Of a stretch of DNA of 64,000 bases, positions 57,692 to 64,000 are shown in pieces (positions within the stretch are counted from its first letter, which is position 1; the number at the start of each line of letters is the position of its first letter). Source of the DNA: JANQQN01 sp964519665 (GTDB lineage Bacteria; Myxococcota; Kuafuiibacteriia; Kuafuiibacteriales; Kuafuiibacteriaceae); the NCBI GenBank assembly GCA_964519665.1, contig CAZFIV010000001.1:150149-214148 (forward strand), read 5' to 3'. Below the pieces are notes generated by a model. The model ran no database searches. It was not told the DNA's origin and saw only the letters and a list, made by a program, of their open reading frames with translations. The translations under genes and the position numbers were made by a program.

Positions 57692-59431
57692 ATGCGTCCG
57701 ATCGACGGTTCAACCCACGGCCTCAAGGCCCTGCAAATCAAGCGACTGCAGGCCACATTTCGTCGCAAGATCAAAGATGATGCACTGACCTCGGTCGAGC
57801 TCGCTCGGCACATTGCTGACATCTCGCGTGAGATCAATCGGCAGGTCGGCGTTATGGTCGATCGTCGTGGTCACGTGGAGCGCGTCGTGGTCGGTGAGCC
57901 CCACCGGCTCTATCTGCCCGACATCGGTCGGTCTCGGGGCGGGTTGGGGCGTTTGCGGGGCCTCCGGCTGATCCGGACCGAGCTCCGGCAGCAGGGTCTC
58001 ACTCGCGAGGACATCGCCGACCTGACGAAGCTGCGCCTCGATGCCGTCGTGGTGCTTCAGGTCGATCCGGTTGGCGCCCCCCAGGGGGGCCACTGGGCGC
58101 GCCTGGAACTCGACGCCCGCACGAAGGCCCTCGTTCACGTCGAAGAGCACCACAAGTCGTTCCTGCACTTGCCCGACCACGGAATGGCGCTGGTTCGCGA
58201 CGCCGAAGCCGAGATCGCCAAGACGTTCGCCGGCGACGCCCGCGAGGTCGCTCGTGACTCGGCGGTGCTGATCGGCGTGTGGCCGAACACGCCGGGCGTG
58301 AAGAAGGAAGCGGAGTCGTCGATGTCCGAGCTGTCCGAGCTGGCGCGCACAGCCGGCGTCAAGGTCGTCGACAAGGTCATTCAGGTCCGGAGACACCTCG
58401 ACCCCAAGACGGTTCTCGGCCGAGGAAAGATCGAAGAGATCACGCTCAAGGCCCTCGAGCTGGGGGCGGAGCTGCTGATTTTCGATCGAGACCTTTCGCC
58501 TTCCCAGCTGCGCGCGATCACCAACACGACCGACGCGCGGGTGGTCGATCGCACCCAGCTGATCCTCGACATCTTCGCCCAACACGCCAAGAGCCGAGAC
58601 GGAAAGCTACAGGTCGAGTTGGCGCAGCTGAAGTACACCCTGCCGCGCCTCATCGAGAAAAGCACCGCCATGAGCCGGTTGACTGGAGGCATCGGGGGTC
58701 AAGGCCCGGGTGAGACCAAGCTCGAGATTCACCGTCGGCGGGCCCGAGAGCGCATTCATCGGCTCGAGGAAGAGATCCAAAAGCTCGGCGTGCGGCGGAC
58801 GGTTCGGCGTAAGCGACGGCGGGGTACCAACATTCCGGTGGTTTCGATTGTCGGATACACGAACGCGGGCAAGTCGACCCTGTTGAACGCGCTGACCAAC
58901 GCGGAGGTCTTGGCCGAAAACAAGCTGTTCGCGACCCTCGACCCGACGACCCGCCGGCTTCGGTTCCCCGAAGAAAAAGAGATCATCTTGACGGACACGG
59001 TAGGTTTCATCCGCGACCTGCCCAAAGACCTCGTCAACGCGTTCAAGTCGACTCTGGAAGAGCTCGAGGAATCGGATCTGATCCTTCACGTCCTCGACGC
59101 TTCCGATGAAATGCTCGACAAGAAACGCAAGGCGGTCGAGGCGATCCTGAAAGATCTCGAACTCGATGACATTCCGACCCTGATGGTCTTGAACAAGTGC
59201 GACGAGACTCCACGGACCCTGTTGTCGGCCATCAAGCGGGTCACTGGGGGCATCGCGGTCAGCGCCCTCCATCGGGACGGCTTCGAGCCTCTCTTGGCCG
59301 AGATCGAGGCCAAAGCGTTCGCTGCGGCCCAGGCTCGGCCTCGCTCGGACTTCGACCCGGAGCTGTCGCCGCTGGCAGCTTTGGTCGAAGAAGAGCGGTC
59401 CGATGGATGGGCCGTCGGGTATCCCGAGTGA
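57692..59431 (+). CDS. hflX: GTPase HflX, long form
   Basis: 579 residues. The G domain has G1 GYTNAGKSTLLN, G3 DTVGFI and G4 NKCD; the HflX middle region RHLDPKTVLGRGKIEEI and TLPRLIEKSTAMSRLTGGIGGQGPGE are typical. The extra ~190-residue N-terminus starting IDGSTHGLKALQIKRLQATFRRK also occurs in other long HflX proteins. HflX binds 50S ribosomes and splits or rescues stalled ribosomes, notably under heat. The ATG at 57692 is 101 bases from the divergent kinase gene. The next gene starts three bases after its stop. Confidence 0.95.
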   Translation: MRPIDGSTHGLKALQIKRLQATFRRKIKDDALTSVELARHIADISREINRQVGVMVDRRGHVERVVVGEPHRLYLPDIGRSRGGLGRLRGLRLIRTELRQQGLTREDIADLTKLRLDAVVVLQVDPVGAPQGGHWARLELDARTKALVHVEEHHKSFLHLPDHGMALVRDAEAEIAKTFAGDAREVARDSAVLIGVWPNTPGVKKEAESSMSELSELARTAGVKVVDKVIQVRRHLDPKTVLGRGKIEEITLKALELGAELLIFDRDLSPSQLRAITNTTDARVVDRTQLILDIFAQHAKSRDGKLQVELAQLKYTLPRLIEKSTAMSRLTGGIGGQGPGETKLEIHRRRARERIHRLEEEIQKLGVRRTVRRKRRRGTNIPVVSIVGYTNAGKSTLLNALTNAEVLAENKLFATLDPTTRRLRFPEEKEIILTDTVGFIRDLPKDLVNAFKSTLEELEESDLILHVLDASDEMLDKKRKAVEAILKDLELDDIPTLMVLNKCDETPRTLLSAIKRVTGGIAVSALHRDGFEPLLAEIEAKAFAAAQARPRSDFDPELSPLAALVEEERSDGWAVGYPE

Positions 59432-59434
59432 ACC

Positions 59435-60283
59435 GTGGCCGATCGGTCGTCGCTCCGATGGTCCGGTCGGCTGGGGATGGGCGTGGCGGTCGGCGCTTCG
59501 GTGGCGGCGTTCTGGTTCGTTTCGAGGGGACTGACGTGCGGCGCTCGGTCGCTCCCTGACCAGCAACCTTTGCTCGTGATCCAGCCGGATGCCGGCACGC
59601 CGATGGTGTCCCACGAGCGCGCCACGCCGCCGGAGGTTATGGCCACCTCGGACAAGGTGCGACCGTCGTGGACCCTCGATCTGAAGCTGCACGAGACCCG
59701 GCTGGGGCCATCCTGGCGAGAGCATCGCGCGGTGATCAGCGTGCGCGGGGAAGGGCCGGCCCGCGCCTACGCGATCGGAGACCTTCTGCCCTACGGAGCC
59801 GTCCTGGTCGGCGTGAGCCCGGGGGCCGTGCAGCTGATGGTTGCCGATTTCGAGCTCGTCTACCTGGACCTCAAAGGGCGGCGGGTCTCCCTCAACGACT
59901 TTCGAAACGCCTTCCGGCGGCCTCCTCCGGCGCTGGTTCCCGAGGATAAGCCCTTCGAAGAGGCCCTAGCGGACGTGTTGGGGTTTCTGCGGTCAACAGA
60001 CCCTGGCGAGGTTCAAGAGGCCATCGACGTTCTGATCGCCGCGGGGCCGCCGGCCGTCTCTACGATGATGCCGTTCGCGGAGAGCGAGACGCCGGTGGTC
60101 ACCGCCACCTACGCGTTCGCTGGCTCGGATGTGCGAAGGCCCGAAGTCTACGGCGACCTGATCGTCGGCATCCTGGAAGCGATCACCGGCCAGAGCTTCG
60201 GTGACCCCATGGACCGCGAAGCCAGCGAGGCGGAACGACGTTGGCGGCGGGAGCAGTGGCCGCGTTGGTGGGGCGTCGAGTAG
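59435..60283 (+). CDS. Inner-membrane protein with GspC-like homology region
   Basis: 282 residues. An N-terminal membrane helix (about 15-30, MGVAVGASVAAFWFVS) is followed by a Pro/Gln/Ala linker. Residues 80-150 (WTLDLKLHETRLGPSWREHRAVISV, AYAIGDLLPYGAVLVGVSPGAVQLM) resemble the homology region of GspC, the type II secretion protein that links the inner membrane to the secretin. No PDZ domain follows; instead there is a C-terminal helical part. No other gsp genes are adjacent, so secretion involvement is inference. GTG 59435 begins three bases after the hflX stop. Confidence 0.58.
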   Translation: MADRSSLRWSGRLGMGVAVGASVAAFWFVSRGLTCGARSLPDQQPLLVIQPDAGTPMVSHERATPPEVMATSDKVRPSWTLDLKLHETRLGPSWREHRAVISVRGEGPARAYAIGDLLPYGAVLVGVSPGAVQLMVADFELVYLDLKGRRVSLNDFRNAFRRPPPALVPEDKPFEEALADVLGFLRSTDPGEVQEAIDVLIAAGPPAVSTMMPFAESETPVVTATYAFAGSDVRRPEVYGDLIVGILEAITGQSFGDPMDREASEAERRWRREQWPRWWGVE

Positions 60284-60292
60284 GCTTTGATT

Positions 60293-60925
60293 TCAGTGAG
60301 CGAACCGTGCCCCCTCGAGGACGCCTTCGAGGTGGTCGGCGAGTCGTTGGAGGTCGGTTTCGGTCTCTGGGATGAACGGGACGTCCGCCCCGGGTTCGGT
60401 GCCGAGAAGGAGAGACAGCACCGGCAGGTTCCGTTGGCGGGCGCCGGCCAGCAGGGCGCCCAGCTGGTCGATACTGGATGGGTCGACGACCACCAGCACC
60501 GACGCGGACACCGCGCCGGCGGCGTCCCACGCGTCGCCATCGCTCGCTACGGGGGCGCCGAGGGGCGGCATGAGCACCACCACCGGCTGTCCGAATTGCA
60601 GGGCTTCCTGGATGGTCCCCAGGATGTCTTGAAGTCTCAGCTCCAGGCCGGCCGCGGCCGCCGCTTCGACCGGACTCCCGCCTCCGGCAAACCGATACGG
60701 GGCGGCGACCAGCGGAGGCAATGCTCGGTCGCTGGCATGCCAGAGAAGCTCTCCATCGGGGCTGCGCAGGTCGTGGTCCTCCGCATACGGGCATTCTACG
60801 TCGACCGGTTTGATTCCGACCGCGGGCTTTCCGGTTCGACGCAGCACGGTCACGAGCCCCGCCGCGATGCGGTGGACACCGGCGTCGGGCGCCGGACTCA
60901 CAACCATCCAAACCTCCTTGATCAT
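60293..60925 (-). CDS. Degenerate BioD/AAA_26-like protein
   Basis: 210 residues. The overall order follows dethiobiotin synthetase (P-loop start, VGIKPVDVECP, PYRFAGGGSPVEAAAAAG, PVVVLMPPLGAPVASDGDAW). The ATP-binding loop is lost: where GTGTGVGKT is expected it has SPAPDAGVHRI. Catalysis is unlikely. It lies downstream of a kinase gene on the same strand, separated by about 32 bases. ATG 60925 was chosen; ATG 60937 has a better-placed GAGG. Nothing else of biotin synthesis is present, so it may be a regulatory or structural fold. Confidence 0.68.
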   Translation of the reverse strand: MIKEVWMVVSPAPDAGVHRIAAGLVTVLRRTGKPAVGIKPVDVECPYAEDHDLRSPDGELLWHASDRALPPLVAAPYRFAGGGSPVEAAAAAGLELRLQDILGTIQEALQFGQPVVVLMPPLGAPVASDGDAWDAAGAVSASVLVVVDPSSIDQLGALLAGARQRNLPVLSLLLGTEPGADVPFIPETETDLQRLADHLEGVLEGARFAH

Positions 60926-60957
60926 ACGCCCGACCATCCCTCGGATGAGACTGGGAG

Positions 60958-61884
60958 TCACTGCGCAAACATGGCGGACAGATAGGCGGACAAGCCGTAC
61001 GGGTTGGCCAAAATACGCGACCAGAACGGCTCGAGCGCATAGAGCATCTCTTCCGCGTTTTGAAAGCGGTCGCGCGGCCGCCGCGCGAGGGCCTTCAGCA
61101 CGACGTCTTCCAGCGGCGACGGGAGGTTGGGCCGATGAGACGAGGGGCGAGGGACTTTGCCGTCGGCGATCCGCTCGAGGACCGCGGCTTCGCCACCCCC
61201 TACGAACAGGCGCCGGCTGGTGAGCACCTCCCACAGCACCACGCCGGCCGAGAAGATGTCTGCGCGATGGTCTACGTCCTCCATCAAGACCATTTCGGGG
61301 GCCAGATACCCGAGCTTGCCCAGTACGGAGCGGGGGTCGATGTCTCCGTAGGCCTGGATCAACACGACGCCGAAGTCCCCGAGGATCACGCGTCCGTCGA
61401 AAGACAGGAAGATGTTCTGCGGGGTGACGTCCCGATGGATGAGGCCCAGCTCACGACCGCTGTGCCCGGTGGCCGTGTGCAGGGCGTGCAGGCCCTCCAG
61501 CACCTCACTCACGATGAACAGTGCGAAATCCAAGGAGAGGGGAGCCGCGATCTCTCGACCGCGCCGAAGCAGTCGGTCGAGGGTGCCACCCTCGATGAGC
61601 TCCATAGCAATATAATGCTTGCCGTCGATCTCACCGGCATCGTGGGTCCGGATGAGATTAGGGTGATCGAGCAGCATCGCCAGATCGGCTTCGGTGATGA
61701 ACATCTCGACCATCTGCTCGTCGTGTCGGCGGTCCTCTCGCAGAAGCTTGAGGGCGACGTCGTACTCGCGGTCGACATGGCGAGCCCGGTAGACGTTACA
61801 CATCCCGCCCCGGCCCAGTTCCTCGAAAACCTGGTAGGGGCCGAAGCGGACGGATGCGTCCGTCGATAGGCCTGTCTCGTGCAC
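60958..61884 (-). CDS. Soluble Ser/Thr protein kinase
   Basis: 308 residues, little more than the catalytic domain. Kinase elements: LGRGGMCNVYRA (Gly-to-Cys in the loop), ALKLL lysine, HRDVTPQN (about residue 152) and DFGVV. No transmembrane helix, and a ~30-residue tail ends SAYLSAMFAQ. It is presumably cytoplasmic. GTG 61884 is the only start compatible with the kinase fold. The degenerate BioD-like gene follows it, so the protein pair may interact. Confidence 0.88.
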   Translation of the reverse strand: MHETGLSTDASVRFGPYQVFEELGRGGMCNVYRARHVDREYDVALKLLREDRRHDEQMVEMFITEADLAMLLDHPNLIRTHDAGEIDGKHYIAMELIEGGTLDRLLRRGREIAAPLSLDFALFIVSEVLEGLHALHTATGHSGRELGLIHRDVTPQNIFLSFDGRVILGDFGVVLIQAYGDIDPRSVLGKLGYLAPEMVLMEDVDHRADIFSAGVVLWEVLTSRRLFVGGGEAAVLERIADGKVPRPSSHRPNLPSPLEDVVLKALARRPRDRFQNAEEMLYALEPFWSRILANPYGLSAYLSAMFAQ

Positions 61885-62039
61885 CCACTGAGAGTAATCC
61901 GTCGGTGAGGTAACGCAACCTGCGGGCGGCCACCGTGTACCCGTTCGACCCTGTCGAATGCGGTTGGGTGTCCGTACGGCTTGCCCGCCGGAACAGCGCT
62001 ATCCTGAGGGCCCCGGTTCACGCTGCCCCGACGGTGCGC

Positions 62040-63008
62040 ATGTTCTTGAAGATGAACAACGAGCGGACGCAGACTGTGCTGATTCTCACGGGCCTCGCCG
62101 TCCTCGCCGCAGCGGTCGGTTTTGGCTTGGCGGGAATGCTGGGGCTGACGCTGGCCCTCTTCAGCGTCAGCGCGCTGTGGTTTTATACGCCGGCGGTGCC
62201 ATCGCAGTGGATCCTTCGAGCGACCAGTGCCCGATCCTTGACCCGGGCGATGGCTCCCGAGCTCTTCCAGATTCGCGATCACCTGGCCCGTCGCGCGGGG
62301 CTTACCTACGCTCCGCACCTGTACCTCACGCCCGACCGGCAGCCTCAGGCCTTCACCATTGGTGAACGGAATGATGCTGTGGTCGTGCTCTCCGCGGGCC
62401 TTCTCCGGATGCTGTCGCGTCGAGAGCTCACGGCCGTGTTGGCGCACGAGATGAGTCACGTGGTCCACGACGACATCAGGCTGTTGCGGTTTGCGAGCAC
62501 GCTGTCGAACGTGACGGCCGGCCTGAGTCGAGCGGCGACGCTGGGTGCATTGCTCCTGCTACCGCTCATTCTGACTCAGACGATCTCGTTCGATCCGCTG
62601 ACTTTCTTGCTGGTCGTCGCGTCGCCCTGGGCGGCGCAGGTTCTCTTGCTGTCGCTGTCGCGAACTCGCGAATATGCCGCTGACGCGACGGCGGTGCGGC
62701 TTACCGACGATCCGGAAGGTCTCGCGTGGGCGCTGGTGCGGATCGAACAGGAGACCCGCGGCCTTTGGTCTCGGCTGTTCGGGCCCCGCGTCCGATCCCT
62801 GCCCGCATGGATGCAGACTCACCCGGCCACTCGAGAGCGGGTGCGGCGGTTGGCGTTGCCCCAAGCGGCGGCTGAGTATCGTCCAGCGCACCGAGCCGGC
62901 GGGGCGCTGAAGGCCCGCCCGCTCGGTGCTGCACCGCGCGGCCCGGGATGGGGCCGGCGGGTCGTCGTTCGGCGACGGCCTCGAATGACCGTCTTGAGGG
63001 CCTTCTAG
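62040..63008 (+). CDS. M48 family zinc metalloprotease (HtpX-like)
   Basis: 322 residues. Zinc site HEMSH (about residues 136-140) and the downstream Glu in REYAADATAV (about 212) are present. Two N-terminal membrane helices (TVLILTGLAVLAAAVGFGLAG and a second) and two more after the zinc site match HtpX of the inner membrane, which degrades damaged membrane proteins. The C-terminal tail is Arg-rich. ATG 62040 is chosen; 62052 is also possible. The frame to 61935 lies in a stretch without membrane features. An 11-base tandem repeat begins right after the stop. Confidence 0.85.
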   Translation: MFLKMNNERTQTVLILTGLAVLAAAVGFGLAGMLGLTLALFSVSALWFYTPAVPSQWILRATSARSLTRAMAPELFQIRDHLARRAGLTYAPHLYLTPDRQPQAFTIGERNDAVVVLSAGLLRMLSRRELTAVLAHEMSHVVHDDIRLLRFASTLSNVTAGLSRAATLGALLLLPLILTQTISFDPLTFLLVVASPWAAQVLLLSLSRTREYAADATAVRLTDDPEGLAWALVRIEQETRGLWSRLFGPRVRSLPAWMQTHPATRERVRRLALPQAAAEYRPAHRAGGALKARPLGAAPRGPGWGRRVVVRRRPRMTVLRAF

Positions 63009-63078
63009 AACCCTTTTTGGACCCTTCTTAGACCCTGTGTGGACCCTGTACGGACCCTGTGTGGACCCTGTTGGGACC
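63009..63078. repeat. Tandem 11-base repeats after the M48 protease stop
   Basis: Units starting GACCC occur at 63020, 63031, 63042, 63053, 63064 (and GACCG at 63075), exactly 11 bases apart, with a degenerate unit before at 63009. The consensus is GACCCTGTGTG. The 11-base phase is near one DNA turn, so proteins could bind all copies on one face; iteron or slippage explanations are also possible. Confidence 0.85.
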
Positions 63079-63183
63079 GGCCGGGGTGAGGCGGACATCG
63101 GTCGGACGCAACGCTGTTTTCGCACCGACCGGCCGTCGATACGAAGTCCCAAGGAATGCTACAACCGCTGACGGAGTCGACGA

Positions 63184-63912
63184 ATGAGCAGCAATTCTCC
63201 ATCCCGATCCATCACCCCGATCGTCCTCGTGGCGTCCATGATTGTCGCCGGTGGCATCGCGGCGTGGTTCTTCTGGCCGAGCGAACAGACGCCGACGGTC
63301 GTGGAGCCGCCCCCCGAGGTACCGGTCGTCGACACCCAGTCCGACAAGCCTATCCAGCCGACCGAAGAGGTCATCGAGGAGTTGCGAGGGAGTGGCCCGC
63401 TCGACCGGTGGCTGGCCATTCCTAACTTCATCAAGCGGATCGCGGCCGCGACCTGGCGCGTTTCGCTCGGGCAGAGCCCCACGCCGGTTCTGGGCTTCCT
63501 GACCCTCAGCGGCCACTTCGAAGTCGAGGACGAAGGCGAACAGACCTTCATTTCCCCGCAACAGTACCGACGCTACGACGCGATCATCGACCGCATCGTG
63601 GCCGTCGAACCCGACAAGGCGGGTGCCGCCTACAAGCGCCTCCAGTCCAACTTCGAGGCGGCGTTCGCCGAGCTCAACGAACCCGTGAGTTTCCACGAAG
63701 TAGCCAAGAAGGCGGTCAAGCGGGTGCTTGAGGTTGAGGTCCCCGAGGGGCGGATCGAAGTTGTCGGCAAGGGCGCGACCTTCTTCTACGTCGATGAATC
63801 GCTCGAGGCGCTCGACGCCGCCGATAAGCACGTCATCCGGCTCGGGCCCAAGAACGCAGAGCGGGTTCAGACCTGGCTTCGTCAGGTCGCCGAGGCCGGC
63901 GACCTGCTCTGA
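63184..63912 (+). CDS. DUF3014 domain protein
   Basis: 242 residues. An N-terminal membrane anchor (about 12-31, IVLVASMIVAGGIAAWFFW) and a Pro/Glu linker precede a soluble domain. The blocks GPLDRWLAIPNFIKRIAAAT, YRRYDAIIDRIVAVEPDKAGAAYKRLQ and KHVIRLGPKNAERVQTWLRQVA match DUF3014, found in diverse proteobacteria, function unknown. GGAG lies seven bases before ATG 63184. It faces the periplasm if the single helix is a signal anchor. It stands alone at the end of the window. Confidence 0.85.
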   Translation: MSSNSPSRSITPIVLVASMIVAGGIAAWFFWPSEQTPTVVEPPPEVPVVDTQSDKPIQPTEEVIEELRGSGPLDRWLAIPNFIKRIAAATWRVSLGQSPTPVLGFLTLSGHFEVEDEGEQTFISPQQYRRYDAIIDRIVAVEPDKAGAAYKRLQSNFEAAFAELNEPVSFHEVAKKAVKRVLEVEVPEGRIEVVGKGATFFYVDESLEALDAADKHVIRLGPKNAERVQTWLRQVAEAGDLL

Positions 63913-63929
63913 TTAGGCATCGAAACCTA

Positions 63930-63988
63930 GCGAGGCTGCGCCTCGAACGCTCGAGTTCATTCGCGATTCCGTGCTGGCGCAGCCTCGC
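63930..63988. repeat. Interrupted inverted repeat near the right edge
   Basis: GCGAGGCTGCGCC (63930-63942) is a perfect 13-base inverse of GGCGCAGCCTCGC (63976-63988) with 33 bases between. The left arm also folds on itself (CGAGGC/GCCTCG around TGC). It follows the DUF3014 stop by 18 bases, so it may be a terminator-like structure or a dispersed palindromic element that continues or recurs outside the window. Confidence 0.6.
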
Positions 63989-64000
63989 GTCGACAGTTCT

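Noticed and set aside
60287..60985. 232-residue plus-strand frame over the BioD-like gene
   Set aside because: The minus-strand protein keeps BioD block order; the plus frame has no motif.
1..64000. CRISPR array, prophage, insertion sequence or rRNA operon
   Set aside because: No regularly spaced repeats, transposase, integrase, capsid or rRNA sequence was seen on either strand.

Overview
This 64 kb window is one continuous stretch of chromosome from a GC-rich, gene-dense bacterium. The best guess is Myxococcota or a related former deltaproteobacterium such as Bradymonadia. The reasons are four Hanks-type protein kinases or pseudokinases, an FHA protein, a very large ATPase-TPR-sigma-54 activator, lipoproteins with Asp-Ala-Gly-rich linkers followed by many cysteines, and a DUF3014-type protein. 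The taxonomy is inference; no rRNA is present. I see no integrase, transposase, prophage or CRISPR array, and only one tRNA. Genes are packed tightly, with repeated 4-base ATGA stop/start overlaps.

Left arm (1-11.3 kb). The end of metY, then metX and a fused aspartate kinase/homoserine dehydrogenase, form a methionine/threonine branch operon. Facing it are a GH31 alpha-glucosidase, a D-Ala-D-Ala dipeptidase-like enzyme coupled to a Mog-type molybdopterin protein, and a small six-helix membrane protein. After an almost empty 0.8 kb gap come a Ca2+/cation antiporter and a prolidase.

Sugar/stress block (11.2-22.8 kb). A six-gene plus-strand operon encodes a glycogen-debranching-type enzyme, an aquaporin, a two-domain VOC lipoprotein, a GH63/MGH1-like glucosidase, a glucose-dehydrogenase-like SDR and an NAD(P)HX epimerase. 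It meets a GMC oxidoreductase/SDR pair head-on. Together they look like intracellular alpha-glucan breakdown to glucose, oxidation of sugars, repair of damaged NAD(P)H and water movement, as expected under osmotic or desiccation stress (inference).

Centre (22.9-40.2 kb). An ECF sigma/zinc anti-sigma pair, a large membrane protein, a LuxR-type regulator, an NhaC-like antiporter with an extra extracytoplasmic domain, a tail-anchored protein, a metallo-beta-lactamase-fold protein, an LpoB-like lipoprotein, a pseudokinase with a C-terminal PEGA-like region, a TonB-receptor-like barrel, tRNA-Phe, an ETFB-type methyltransferase, a DUF5996-like protein, a patatin and a Cys/Met-metabolism PLP enzyme.

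Right arm (40.3-64 kb). A long minus-strand block holds an FHA-DNA-binding protein coupled to a kinase, SRPBCC and DUF423 proteins, two lipoproteins with a giant sigma-54 activator, def-fmt, and a kinase followed by a huge degenerate-receiver protein. Then come hflX, a GspC-like protein, a kinase paired with a degenerate BioD-like protein, an M48 protease, an 11-bp tandem repeat and a DUF3014 protein. The most notable points are an apparent CUG start for fmt overlapping the def stop codon, and several signalling proteins that have lost catalytic residues (pseudokinase, pseudo-receiver, BioD-like protein without a P-loop).
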